From the NCBI GenBank assembly GCA_001296005.1, contig LJHR01000008.1, forward strand, positions 62,001-126,000: DNA of 64,000 bases, read 5' to 3'. The translations under genes and the position numbers were made by a program. The DNA is from an alpha proteobacterium AAP38 (lineage in GTDB: Bacteria > Pseudomonadota > Alphaproteobacteria > Azospirillales > Azospirillaceae). Of the stretch, positions 37,639-48,859 are shown one piece after another (the first letter of the stretch is position 1; each line of letters begins with the position of its first letter). The notes below the pieces were generated by a model. That model was not told the DNA's origin, ran no database searches, and worked only from the letters and a program-made list of their open reading frames with translations.

Positions 37639-38151
37639 ATGCCGCGTCATCTGCTGGTCCGTCATGAATCCCGCCATCCGCATCTGGCCGCCCATGTGAA
37701 GGCTGGAGTGGGGGCGACCGTGACCATCGCGGCGGCGGGGTGGCTTGCCGGGGTGACGCATCTGCCGCTGCTGCTGGCGCCGTTCGGGGCCAGTGCCGTG
37801 TTGCTGTTCGCACAAGCCGCAAGCCCGCTGGCCCAGCCGGTGAACGTCATCGGTGGCTATCTGCTGGCCGGCCTCGTCACCCTGCTGGCCCATATGGCCC
37901 TGCCCGCCGATTGGTGGGTGGTAGGGCTGACGGTGGGGGCCGCCATCACCATGATGTCACTGGCCCGCCTGACCCATCCGCCGGCGGGCGCCATGCCCGT
38001 GGTGGTGGCGGGATCGACCACCATGCCAGCCCTGGAACTGCTGGCCATTGCGGTGGCCGGGGCGGCGGTCATGACCATCTACGCGGCCCTGCATCATCGT
38101 CTGCCGCCGCGTTTCGACTATCCCAAGCGCCCCGCCCCCATGGTGAGCTAG
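37639..38151 (+). CDS. HPP family membrane protein
   Basis: 170 residues from ATG 37639 with AGGA upstream. Four to five membrane segments with the family motifs LLLAPFGASAVLLFAQAASPLAQPVNVIGGYL and SLARLTHPPAGAMPVV (the HPP tripeptide in THPPAGA). HPP proteins include nitrite transporters in chloroplasts; the bacterial substrate is not settled. The stop codon lies inside a perfect 37-base palindrome. Confidence 0.88.
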   Translation: MPRHLLVRHESRHPHLAAHVKAGVGATVTIAAAGWLAGVTHLPLLLAPFGASAVLLFAQAASPLAQPVNVIGGYLLAGLVTLLAHMALPADWWVVGLTVGAAITMMSLARLTHPPAGAMPVVVAGSTTMPALELLAIAVAGAAVMTIYAALHHRLPPRFDYPKRPAPMVS

Positions 38152-38184
38152 AGCGTATTTCCGGTGACCGGAAATACGCTCTAG
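38148..38184. repeat. 37-base perfect palindrome at the HPP gene stop
   Basis: 18-base arms around a single G at 38166; the left arm begins CTAGAGCGTATTTCCGGT and includes the TAG stop (38149-38151). There is no T-tract, so it is not a standard terminator. The form is that of a dispersed palindromic element. Confidence 0.85.
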
Positions 38185-38195
38185 TCGTTCGTTTT

Positions 38196-38241
38196 CCTCA
38201 GGCGCCGGCGCGGCATCCGCCGCTTGGCTTCACGCCGCACG
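38196..38241. repeat. GC-rich intergenic repeat, copy B
   Basis: CCTCAGGCGCCGG, CGCGGCATCCGCCG, CTTGGCTTCACGCCGCACG; similar to 18810-18857. It runs on into a further palindrome CGCCGCACGTGCGGCG. Lies between the HPP gene and dnaN. Confidence 0.5.
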
Positions 38242-38436
38242 TGCGGCGCGGCGGCAGTCGCCGCCGGAGCGTTGGCCGGGTCGTACCCTGTCCATCAGAC
38301 AGTGGCCCGATCCATGCAGCAAACCCCTGTTATGTCCGATGTCTTATGCTATGGTAGCGCCCCTTCCGGCCCTTGGCCGGGGGATTGGAAGAACATTGTC
38401 GTCCCCTTTCGGGGGACCTAGCCGACCGGAACCAGG

Positions 38437-39555
38437 ATGAAGATCATCATCGAACGTGCCGCCCTGCTTCGCTCCCTCGGGCATGTGCAGAGCATTGTCG
38501 AACGGCGCAATACCATTCCGGTCCTGTCCAATGTCCTGTTGAACGCGGCCAATGGCGAACTGTCGCTGACCGCCACCGACATGGACCTGGAGATTGTGGA
38601 AAGCGTGCCGGCGGAAATCGCCACGCCCGGTTCGGCAACCGCCCCCGCCCACACCCTGTATGACATCGCCCGCAAGCTGCCCGATGGCAGCCAGGTGGAG
38701 CTGGATGCGACGGGCGATGTGCTGACCCTGCGGTCGGGCCGGTCGCATTTCAAGCTGGGCACCCTGCCCATCGATGATTTCCCGCAGATGGCCCAGGGCG
38801 ATCTGGCCCACAGCTTCACACTGACGGTGAGCGAGCTGAAGGCCCTGATCGACCGCACCAAGTTCGCCATCAGCACCGAGGAAACCCGGTACTATCTGAA
38901 CGGCATCTATGTTCATGCGACCAAGCCGAAGGGCGGCGACGCCCCGGCCCTGCGTGCCGTGGCCACGGACGGTCATCGTCTGGCCCGCGTGGAAGTGCCG
39001 CTGCCCGAAGGCGCGTCCGCCATCCCAGGCGTGATCGTGCCGCGCAAGACCGTTCTGGAAGTGCGCAAGCTTCTGGACGAGGTCGCGGGCAGCATCGATG
39101 TGCAACTGTCAGAAACCAAGGTCCGCTTCGCCTTCGACAATGTCGTGCTGACCAGCAAGCTGATCGATGGCACCTTCCCGGATTATGAGCGCGTGATCCC
39201 CGCCGGCAATGACAAGGTGCTGGAGGTCAATTCCAAGTCCTTCGCCGCCGCCGTTGACCGCGTGGCCACCATTTCGACCGAGAAGTCGCGCGCCGTGAAG
39301 CTGTCGCTGGGTCGTGACCTGCTGACCCTGTCCGCCAGCTCCGCCGATGCCGGTTCGGCCACGGAAGAGCTGGAAATCGCTTATGACAACACCCCGCTGG
39401 AGATCGGCTTCAACAGCCGCTACCTGCTGGACATTACCGGCCAGATCGAAAGCGGCACTGCGCGTTTCCAGATGGCCGACGGCGGCTCCCCCACCATCGT
39501 CCGCGACGCCCAGGACGCCACGGCACTCTATGTGCTGATGCCGATGCGCGTGTGA
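38437..39555 (+). CDS. dnaN: DNA polymerase III beta subunit (sliding clamp)
   Basis: 372 residues, the standard clamp length, three repeated clamp domains. N-terminus MKIIIERAALLRSLGHVQSIVERRNTIPVLSNVLL and C-terminus YVLMPMRV are typical. Small hairpins lie in its leader (CCGGCC-CTT-GGCCGG and GTCCCC-TTTC-GGGGAC). Unlike in many bacteria, dnaA is not upstream; an HPP gene and repeats are. recF follows after a 600-base island. Confidence 0.97.
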   Translation: MKIIIERAALLRSLGHVQSIVERRNTIPVLSNVLLNAANGELSLTATDMDLEIVESVPAEIATPGSATAPAHTLYDIARKLPDGSQVELDATGDVLTLRSGRSHFKLGTLPIDDFPQMAQGDLAHSFTLTVSELKALIDRTKFAISTEETRYYLNGIYVHATKPKGGDAPALRAVATDGHRLARVEVPLPEGASAIPGVIVPRKTVLEVRKLLDEVAGSIDVQLSETKVRFAFDNVVLTSKLIDGTFPDYERVIPAGNDKVLEVNSKSFAAAVDRVATISTEKSRAVKLSLGRDLLTLSASSADAGSATEELEIAYDNTPLEIGFNSRYLLDITGQIESGTARFQMADGGSPTIVRDAQDATALYVLMPMRV

Positions 39556-39580
39556 GGATAGTTGTGGGTTGAGTTTGTGG

Positions 39581-39614
39581 AACGCCCTGGCTGGGAGACT
39601 GGCCAGGGCGTTTT
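39581..39614 (+). terminator. Rho-independent terminator of dnaN
   Basis: AACGCCCTGGC / GCCAGGGCGTT, 11-base stem, then TTTT, 26 bases past the dnaN stop. Confidence 0.9.
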
Positions 39615-39911
39615 GCTTAGGGCTGGGGCTTGCGCGGGGTACCGCTTTGCATCACGCTGCTCATGCAACGACGAAGGGGATATCGCTGGATGATGCTTCG
39701 GGCAACTATACGGGACGAGCGCAACTTACGCCCTTATCTGCTCGGCTCACTGGCGGCAGTGGCCTACTGGGGTGGTTGTATCGGAGTATTGTGGGACACC
39801 CGTCCAGACGTCGTACTCGTCCCTTATTTATGCGTTTTCAGGACCGAGATCATTGAAGAGGTCATGTCCCCACCAGCACCTCCACCAAGGACCAGGGGCA
39901 TGCCCGATTAA
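39615..39911. other. Atypical lower-GC stretch with a doubtful small ORF
   Basis: Lower GC than the flanking genes by eye. One plus-strand frame (ATG 39663 to 39911, about 82 residues) could encode a small protein with one hydrophobic segment (YLLGSLAAVAYWGGCIGVLW). There is no clear ribosome-binding site and no family I recognise, so I do not call it a gene. Confidence 0.25.
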
Positions 39912-39915
39912 TGAC

Positions 39916-40125
39916 ATGCATGCCAGTGTAAGTGCCTTTGGCACAAAGGGGATTTCGGTGTCTGCGCAAAGCGAACAGTTGGTTTAAAGGAGGGCGGCCC
40001 CGCCCCAGGACATCGCTGCGGCAATAAGACGTGCGCAAGCTCTTGTTCGCCGGTATGTTCCTGACGGCGTCAGTCTTGCCGATGAACTGATCGCCAAGCG
40101 GCGAGCCGCCGCCGAGGTAGAGTGA
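39916..40125 (+). pseudogene. Possible remnant of a type II antitoxin gene
   Basis: A frame beginning MHASVSAFGTKGISVSAQ at ATG 39916 is broken by TAA at 39985-39987. It stays open after that to TGA 40123-40125 and ends in VRRYVPDGVSLADELIAKRR. The last part resembles the C-terminus of Phd/AbrB-type antitoxins (SLADELIAERR-like). No toxin gene follows; recF begins 46 bases later. Similarity is from memory of the motif only. Confidence 0.25.
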
Positions 40126-40171
40126 ACATCCGTTGGACACCCATCCAGCACCTTCGAACTGCACCCATCTG

Positions 40172-41335
40172 ATGAACCCCATCCCCACCCTGGCCGTCAC
40201 CCGCCTGACGGTGACCCGGTTCCGATCCTATGCCAGCGCGCGACTTGAATGCGATACGCGGCCTGTCGTGCTGACGGGGGAGAACGGGGCGGGCAAGACC
40301 AACATTCTGGAGGCGGTCAGTTTCCTGGCCCCCGGTCGTGGCATGCGCCGGGCCAAATTGTCGGAGATTGAACGCATCGGCGACAGTTCAGCGGCGGATT
40401 GGACGGGCGGCCCCGGCTGGGCCATCGCCGCAACCGTCGCCACGCCGACCGGCCCGGTAGAGATCGGCACGGGCCGCGATCCGGCGGGTGGGGAGAGTGA
40501 GCGGCGGCTGGTCCATATCGATGGCCGCCCCGCCAAGGGCCAGATTGCGCTGGCCGAGCATGTCTCCGTCGTCTGGCTGACGCCGCAGATGGACCGGCTG
40601 TTCCTGGAAGGGGCGGCGGGGCGGCGGCGGTTTCTGGACCGGTTGGTCTTTGGGTTTGACAGCGGCCATGCCGGGCGCCTGACCAAGTACGAAAACGCCC
40701 TGCGCGAACGTGCCCGCATCCTGCGCGACGGCCCCGTCGATCCCGCCTGGCTGTCCAGCCTGGAAAGCCAGATGGCAGAAACCGGCATCGCGGTGGCGGC
40801 GGCACGGGCTGACATGGCGGCAAGGCTGGAAGCGGCGGCGGCACAGGGGGTTGGCCCCTTCCCCGCCCCTGGCATCGCGATCATTGGGGCCGTCGATGCG
40901 CTGCTGGCCGGGCGCCCGGCGCTGGACGCCGAGGAAGGTTTCCGCAAGGCGCTGGCCGAGGGGCGGCGGGCCGATGCGGCGGCGGGTGGCGCCACTATTG
41001 GTCCGCACCGGTCAGACCTTTCCGTCACATACCGTGCCAAGGATATGCCCGCCGAATTGGGCAGTACGGGGGAGCAGAAAGCCCTGCTGATCGCCATCGT
41101 GCTGGCCAATGCCCGTCTGATGCGGGCAGAGACGGGAACCGCCCCGCTGCTGCTGCTGGATGAGGTGGCGGCCCATCTGGATGAAGGCCGCAGGCAGGCG
41201 CTTTTCGATGAGATTCTGGCGACCGGCAGCCAGGCCTGGATGACCGGTACCGATGCCGGTATCTTCCGCCCGCTGGGAGCGTCCGCCACCCATGTTACGG
41301 TTGCACAATCGCGATTGTGCCATGCGGAATTTTAG
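40172..41335 (+). CDS. recF: DNA replication and repair protein RecF
   Basis: 387 residues from ATG 40172. Walker A is GENGAGKTN near residue 35, the RecF signature is LFLEGAAGRRRFLDRLVF, the ABC-type signature is in GSTGEQKALLIAI, and Walker B is LLLLDEVAAHLD. SMC-like ATPase that loads RecA at gaps with RecO and RecR. Upstream of gyrB by 57 bases in the conserved dnaN-recF-gyrB order. Confidence 0.95.
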   Translation: MNPIPTLAVTRLTVTRFRSYASARLECDTRPVVLTGENGAGKTNILEAVSFLAPGRGMRRAKLSEIERIGDSSAADWTGGPGWAIAATVATPTGPVEIGTGRDPAGGESERRLVHIDGRPAKGQIALAEHVSVVWLTPQMDRLFLEGAAGRRRFLDRLVFGFDSGHAGRLTKYENALRERARILRDGPVDPAWLSSLESQMAETGIAVAAARADMAARLEAAAAQGVGPFPAPGIAIIGAVDALLAGRPALDAEEGFRKALAEGRRADAAAGGATIGPHRSDLSVTYRAKDMPAELGSTGEQKALLIAIVLANARLMRAETGTAPLLLLDEVAAHLDEGRRQALFDEILATGSQAWMTGTDAGIFRPLGASATHVTVAQSRLCHAEF

Positions 41336-43963
<2,628 letters not shown>

Positions 43964-43969
43964 TAATGG

Positions 43970-43999
43970 AAGGGCGGGGCTGGCAACATCCCCGCCCTT
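43970..43999 (+). terminator. Hairpin after gyrB
   Basis: AAGGGCGGGG / CCCCGCCCTT, 10-base stem with a 10-base loop, directly after the gyrB stop. The following sequence is only moderately T-rich, so the terminator is probable rather than certain. Confidence 0.65.
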
Positions 44000-44043
44000 C
44001 TGCTTTCTGCTGCCGCTCTTCCGTCCCTGGCCACTGACCGACC

Positions 44044-45138
44044 ATGCTGTCCCTGCTCTATCGCTGGTTCCGCTCCCCCCGGTCACGCCTGCATGAGGTG
44101 ACCCTGGGCCGGCGCCTGGGCACGCTGGTGCTGTGGGTGGCCGCCGTCTGTGCGGCCCATGTCATCGCCATGATGGTGCTGGAAGGAATGGCCCTGCGCG
44201 ATGCGCTGTGGCTGACAGCCACGACCATCGTCACCGTCGGCTATGGCGATCTGTTCGCCAAGACCGATGCAGGGCGGCTGGCCACCGTCGGCTTGATGTA
44301 TATTGGCGGGATTTTTGTGGTGGCCAGCCTGGTGTCGGCGCTGGTCGATTGGCGCATGGATCAACAGGAACGCAAGGCCAACGGGACCTGGGGGTGGAAA
44401 TTGTCGAACCATCTGCTGTTGATCGGTGAACCTAGCGGCGACGCAGTCCAGCATCTCTGCCGGCTGGTCGATCAGGTCCGCGCGCATGAGGATTGGCGCG
44501 ACACGCAGATTCTGTTGCTGACCCGCGCCTTTGAGACAACCCGCCTGCCGACCGCACTGGCCGACCGTGGGGTCGTGCATGTTACAGGCAGTGCGGCGGA
44601 CGCCACGGCGCTTGCCCATGCCGGGCCTGACCGTGCCCGCACCTCCCTGGTCTTTTCCAGCTCCGAAACCGACCGAGAGGCGACGGCCCGCGTGCTGGAT
44701 ACCGTCCTGCGCCTGCGGGAAGCGGGACAGACAACCGCCATCGTGGCCGAATGCGTCGATGTCGGCGACCATGACCGTCTGGCCCGCCTTGGTGCTGCCC
44801 AGCCCATCCGCGTCATGCACGGCTATCCCGAAGTGGCGGCCCGCGCCATCGTCAGCCCCGGATCGGAGGCGCTGATCGAACAGCTGTTCACGGCAGAGGG
44901 CGATGAATGCCGCCGGATCGACTTGCCCCGCATGTGGGAAGGAACCTGGCTGGATCTGCTGACCCGTATCGCCGGGGCCGGCATCGGCACCCCCATCGGC
45001 TATCTCTGCGCCGATACCGGTGCCGTCCTGGCCAATCCGGTGGGCCGCACCATCCGGGCCAAGGCGCTGTTCCTGATCGTCGGTGATGACCGGCAGGTTA
45101 CGGCTGCCCGCGACACGGTACGAACCTTGTCGCTGTAA
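44044..45138 (+). CDS. Potassium channel with RCK-type regulatory domain
   Basis: 364 residues. Two membrane helices (about 27-50 and 76-98) flank a pore loop with the K+ selectivity filter TVGYGD at residues 64-69. A cytoplasmic RCK/TrkA-N-like domain follows, beginning NHLLLIGEPSGDAVQHL near residue 118; the usual GxGxxG is degenerate (GEPSGD). A second domain with an FLIVGDDRQ end suggests tandem RCK. Forms a gated K+ channel in the inner membrane. Confidence 0.87.
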   Translation: MLSLLYRWFRSPRSRLHEVTLGRRLGTLVLWVAAVCAAHVIAMMVLEGMALRDALWLTATTIVTVGYGDLFAKTDAGRLATVGLMYIGGIFVVASLVSALVDWRMDQQERKANGTWGWKLSNHLLLIGEPSGDAVQHLCRLVDQVRAHEDWRDTQILLLTRAFETTRLPTALADRGVVHVTGSAADATALAHAGPDRARTSLVFSSSETDREATARVLDTVLRLREAGQTTAIVAECVDVGDHDRLARLGAAQPIRVMHGYPEVAARAIVSPGSEALIEQLFTAEGDECRRIDLPRMWEGTWLDLLTRIAGAGIGTPIGYLCADTGAVLANPVGRTIRAKALFLIVGDDRQVTAARDTVRTLSL

Positions 45139-45264
45139 TGGCGCTTCGCCGCGAATGACCGTCGAAACGACGGGATCATCACCGCAATCCGCCCGATCCG
45201 CCACTTCAATCCGGCGGTCATTGCCGCCACAATCGCGGCAATCAATTCTCAAGGGACCGCCGTC

Positions 45265-46971
45265 ATGACCATGCCCGCAGCCATCGCCCCTGGCATCACC
45301 CCAAACACCGCCCGTACCGGCGCCCGCCTTCTGGTCGCCGCCCTGGAGGCGCAAGGGGTGAAGATGGTGTTCGGCGTGCCGGGGGAGAGCTATCTGCCGG
45401 TCCTGGACGCCCTGCATGACAGCGGCATCCGCTTCATCACCTGTCGGCAGGAAGGCGGGGCCGCCATCATGGCAGAGGCGCAGGGAAAGCTGACGGGACG
45501 TCCCGGCATCTGCTTCGTCACGCGCGGGCCCGGCGCCACCAACGCCTCTGCCGGCATCCACATTGCCCAGCAGGACGCCACGCCCATGATCCTGTTCGTG
45601 GGACAGGTGGCACGCGACATGCGCCAGCGGTGCGCGTTCCAAGAGGTGGATTACAGCGCCGTCTTTGGCAGCATGACGAAATGGGCGTTGGAGATCGACA
45701 ACCCCGCCCGCATCCCGGAACTGGTCTCCCGCGCCTTCCGCGTCGCCTGCCAGGGCCGGCCGGGTCCGGTGGTCATCGCCCTGCCGGAGGATATGCTGGC
45801 GGAATTGGCCGATGTGGCCGACGCCGCCATCACCCCCACTGTTGAGGCCTTCCCCGACCCCGCTGCCATCGATGATCTGGCCCGGCGTCTGGCCGCCGCC
45901 GAACGCCCGCTGGCCATCCTGGGCGGCAGCGGCTGGACCGCAGAAGCAGCTGCCGCCTTCGCCAACTTTGCCGAGGCACACCATATCCCCCTGGCCGTGG
46001 AGTTCCGCCGCCAGATGCTGGTGAGCGGGATGAGCGAGGCCTATGCCGGCGACCTGGGTTTCGGGGCCAATCCGGCTCTGCTGGCCCGCGTGAAACAATC
46101 CGATCTGGTTCTGCTGCTGGGCGGCACCATGGGGGAGGTGCCGTCACAGGGCTATGAACTGCTGGGCATCCCCAATCCCGGTGTGCCGCTGGTGCATGTG
46201 CATCCCGGTGCCGAAGAACTGGGCCGCGTCTATCAGGCCGCGCTGTCGATCCAGGCCAACCCGCGTGCCTTCGTGACCGCTGCCCTGCCCACCCTGGCGC
46301 ATGCCGTCCCAGGCCCGCGTGCGGTCTGGCGGGAGGCGGCACGCGCCGCCTATCGCGCCTGGACCGATGATGTGCCGGCCAATCCCGGCCCGGTGCAGAT
46401 GGCGGAGGTCGTGGCGGCCCTGCGCGCCCTACCGTCTGATTCGGTGATGTGCAACGGCGCCGGCAACTACGCCATCTGGCTGCACCGGTTCCATCGCTAC
46501 CAGGCCTATGGCACGCAGTTGGCGCCGACCAGCGGGTCCATGGGCTATGGCCTGCCCGCTGCCGTGAGTGCCAAGCTGCACCAACCCGACCGCACCATCG
46601 TGGCGCTGGCCGGCGATGGCTGTTTCCTGATGCATGGGCAGGAATTTGCCACCGCGGTCCAGCATGGCGCGGCCATCGTGGCCGTCGTCATCGATAATGG
46701 CATGTACGGCACCATCCGCATGCATCAGGAGCGTGAATTTCCCGGTCGCGTCCTGGGCACGCAGCTCTACAGCCCCGATTTCGCAGCACTCGCCCGCGCC
46801 TATGGCGGCGTCGGCTTCACGGTAGAAAAGGCGGGAGAGTTTCAGGCCGCCTTCGACGCCGCTATGGCCAGCGGCCGCCCGGCCCTGGTACATGTCCGCC
46901 TGGACCCCGAAGCCATCACCCCGACCAGCACCCTGTCCGGCATCCGCGCCAAGGCCTTGGCTGGGTCATAA
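45265..46971 (+). CDS. Thiamine pyrophosphate-dependent enzyme, acetolactate synthase-like
   Basis: 568 residues with the three-domain TPP enzyme layout. Residues 20-180: GVKMVFGVPGESYLPVLDAL and the catalytic Glu in CRQEGGAAIMAEA. The central domain is the usual nucleotide-like fold. C-terminal domain: MGYGLPAAVSAKLHQPDRTIVALAGDGCF to VIDNGMYG, the TPP/Mg2+ site (GDG-N). No regulatory small subunit follows, so it is probably not the main branched-chain acetolactate synthase. Substrate unknown; relatives include benzoylformate decarboxylase-type enzymes. Confidence 0.85.
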   Translation: MTMPAAIAPGITPNTARTGARLLVAALEAQGVKMVFGVPGESYLPVLDALHDSGIRFITCRQEGGAAIMAEAQGKLTGRPGICFVTRGPGATNASAGIHIAQQDATPMILFVGQVARDMRQRCAFQEVDYSAVFGSMTKWALEIDNPARIPELVSRAFRVACQGRPGPVVIALPEDMLAELADVADAAITPTVEAFPDPAAIDDLARRLAAAERPLAILGGSGWTAEAAAAFANFAEAHHIPLAVEFRRQMLVSGMSEAYAGDLGFGANPALLARVKQSDLVLLLGGTMGEVPSQGYELLGIPNPGVPLVHVHPGAEELGRVYQAALSIQANPRAFVTAALPTLAHAVPGPRAVWREAARAAYRAWTDDVPANPGPVQMAEVVAALRALPSDSVMCNGAGNYAIWLHRFHRYQAYGTQLAPTSGSMGYGLPAAVSAKLHQPDRTIVALAGDGCFLMHGQEFATAVQHGAAIVAVVIDNGMYGTIRMHQEREFPGRVLGTQLYSPDFAALARAYGGVGFTVEKAGEFQAAFDAAMASGRPALVHVRLDPEAITPTSTLSGIRAKALAGS

Positions 46972-46984
46972 CCCCGAAACGACA

Positions 46985-47007
46985 ACGGCGCCCTGTTGGG
47001 GCGCCGT
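46985..47007 (+). terminator. Hairpin between the TPP enzyme gene and tRNA-Gly
   Basis: ACGGCGCCC / GGGCGCCGT, 9-base stem with a 5-base loop. No T-tract on the plus strand. It lies 14 bases after the TPP enzyme stop and also just downstream of the minus-strand tRNA, so it could serve either. Confidence 0.5.
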
Positions 47008-47036
47008 CTGTACAACCGGATTAACCGGAAAGTCGT

Positions 47037-47110
47037 TGGAGCGGGTGAAGGGAATCGAACCCTCGTCGTAAGCTTGGGAAGCTTCTGCTCTACCATTGAG
47101 CTACACCCGC
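47037..47110 (-). tRNA. tRNA-Gly (anticodon CCC)
   Basis: 74 nucleotides with encoded CCA. On the minus strand: acceptor GCGGGTG with CACCCGC, D arm GCTC..GAGC, anticodon loop TTCCCAA (anticodon CCC), T arm GAGGGTTCGATTCCCTT. The first anticodon-stem pair is a G-A mismatch; the other four pairs are normal. Confidence 0.93.
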
Positions 47111-47195
47111 GCCGGGACCGTTCTTATATTGGGTTCCCGATGCCGGATCAAGGGTCTAATCGTCTTCTGATCGCCCCTTGGCCGACCCACCCGGT

Positions 47196-47852
47196 TCAGC
47201 GCGCCGCGCGCCGCAGACGACGTCGGGACACCGGGGTGTCCAGGTCGGCCCCCTGGGTCAGGGCGGCGAACAGCGCAAGCTTGGTGACCTTGGCGGCGGC
47301 GCGGGGGGCGGCAGACGTGGCCGCAACAGCAGCCGTCCGAACCTTCGCCGGCTTGGCACGACCCACCATGCCGGTGACGCCGGTCAGGGCACCTTCTACG
47401 AGTTCCAGACCCTGGAACCGGGTCGGATCAACCGGGCCGGGCAGTGACAGGCCCGTCACCAGATCCCGCTGGAACCCGAAGCGCACATAATAGGGAGCAT
47501 CGCCGACCAAAATGACGATGCGGTGACCCAGAGCCTTGGCGGCCTCCAGGCTATGGCGGATCAGCTTACCGCCCAAGCCTTCGCTGCGGTGAGCCGGATC
47601 GATGGCGATGGGGCCCAGCATCAGGGCCTGGACGCTGTTGCCCAGCATAACCGGCCAGTAGCGGATGGTGCCCAGCAGCACCTCGTTCCCCGCCTCATCC
47701 GTATCGGTCGCGACAAAACACAGGTCGGCCACGGGGGCGACATTCTTGCGCAGGCGATACACGGTCTTGGTGTGGCGCTTGGGGCCGAAGGAGCTGTCGA
47801 GAAGCTTTTCGATGGCGGCGGCGTGAACCGGCAGCTCAAGCGTGATGTTCAT
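47196..47852 (-). CDS. GNAT family N-acetyltransferase (YhbS-like)
   Basis: 218 residues from ATG 47852. The acetyl-CoA-binding motif A is visible as ALMLGPIAIDPAHRSEGLGGKLIRHSLEAAKALGHRIVILVGDAPYYVRFGF, with the R-x-x-G-x-G/A loop as RSEGLGG. The order of motifs and the YYVRFGF end match YhbS. After residue 160 comes an Ala/Lys/Arg-rich tail that looks unstructured and basic, unusual for the family. Substrate unknown. Confidence 0.85.
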   Translation of the reverse strand: MNITLELPVHAAAIEKLLDSSFGPKRHTKTVYRLRKNVAPVADLCFVATDTDEAGNEVLLGTIRYWPVMLGNSVQALMLGPIAIDPAHRSEGLGGKLIRHSLEAAKALGHRIVILVGDAPYYVRFGFQRDLVTGLSLPGPVDPTRFQGLELVEGALTGVTGMVGRAKPAKVRTAAVAATSAAPRAAAKVTKLALFAALTQGADLDTPVSRRRLRRAAR

Positions 47853-48132
47853 ACGATTGGGGTTTCCCGGCAAAATGGAATGTGGGGGAGACACTGTGAG
47901 AAGCGTCTGGCCGGGACCCCCACGCAGATGGCGTCAGGTCCCGTGCACAAGAACCGGCCGCCCGTAGAAGGGGACCGAGATCTTTCGTCGTCGCAGGGGC
48001 GTGAAGCGCAACATCGCGCGGCTCATAAGCAGTTGACCGTGATTTGCTATATGAGGCCATCCGCCCCCCGACGCAAGCGGCGTTTTCATGACGAAGTTCC
48101 CCCTGACCGGATGCGTCGGCAACCGCCTGGGA

Positions 48133-48160
48133 TTGTGTGGGGACGGAACCGGCCTATAAT
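48133..48160 (+). promoter_or_regulatory. Sigma-70-type promoter of apaG
   Basis: TTGTGT (48133-48138), 16-base spacer, TATAAT (48155-48160), giving a start near 48167 and a leader of about 80 bases. The 393-base divergent gap 47853-48245 otherwise shows no gene. Confidence 0.55.
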
Positions 48161-48245
48161 GCTGATCTGCGGGCATCTTTCGCCTGCGGGCCATGATGAA
48201 ATCCGGGATCAGATCATCGGATCGGAAATGGGACGGGAGGCCGCC

Positions 48246-48638
48246 ATGTACAGCGACACGACACGCGCGATCCGGGTGACGGTGGAGCCGCGCTACCTGC
48301 CCGACCAGTCGCAACCCACGGAAGGCCATTATGTCTGGGCCTATCATGTGCGGATCGAGAATTTGGGGCAGGAGACGGTGCGCCTGCGCACCCGGCATTG
48401 GAAGATCACCGACGCGCGGGGCCGATTGATGGAGGTGCGGGGGCCGGGCGTGGTGGGCGAACAACCCCTGCTGCGGCCCGGCGAACATTTCACCTATACC
48501 AGCGGCACCCCGCTTTCCACACCGTCCGGCATCATGGTCGGCAGCTATGGGATGGAAAGCGAGGCCGGGGAGAGCTTTGACATCGCCATCCCGGCCTTTT
48601 CCCTGGACAGTCCGCATCAGGAACGGCGGCTGAACTGA
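48246..48638 (+). CDS. apaG: Co2+/Mg2+ efflux protein ApaG
   Basis: 130 residues from ATG 48246, with GGGAGG upstream. One ApaG immunoglobulin-like domain: YVWAYHVRIENLGQETVRLRTRHWKITDARG, then GVVGEQPLLRPGEHFTYTSGTPLSTPSGIMVGSYGM. The name reflects a cobalt-resistance phenotype in enterobacteria; the biochemical role is unsettled. The family sequence match is close to full length. Confidence 0.93.
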   Translation: MYSDTTRAIRVTVEPRYLPDQSQPTEGHYVWAYHVRIENLGQETVRLRTRHWKITDARGRLMEVRGPGVVGEQPLLRPGEHFTYTSGTPLSTPSGIMVGSYGMESEAGESFDIAIPAFSLDSPHQERRLN

Positions 48639-48859
48639 CGCCGTCACCGACGATCAGGGGACGGAAAATCCGCACGCCGGGGGGATATCTGAAATCGGCG
48701 CTTGAAACATTCGGCGAACAAGCCATCTGCTTCTCCTGCCGGGACTGACCTTGACCCTTTGAGGTAGCCCGGCCGGCCGGATCGGGGGAACTGGCCGGTG
48801 GCCCGCCCTGCAAGGGGGCTGCATGCAAGCCGAACACATACATTGAGGAGTGCATCCCC

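Noticed and set aside
38185-38436. Replication origin next to dnaN
   Set aside because: No DnaA-box cluster or AT-rich unwinding region is visible.
40120-40171. Possible toxin gene overlapping the antitoxin-like stop (GTGA)
   Set aside because: The GTG frame closes after 16 codons and has no VapC or MazF features.
39862-40200. Minus-strand 112-codon frame in the dnaN-recF gap
   Set aside because: Runs opposite the antitoxin-like frame and over the recF start; no recognisable motif.
44083-46098. 671-codon open frame antisense to the K+ channel and TPP enzyme genes
   Set aside because: It crosses two well-supported genes and their gap, and its composition is that of a shadow frame.
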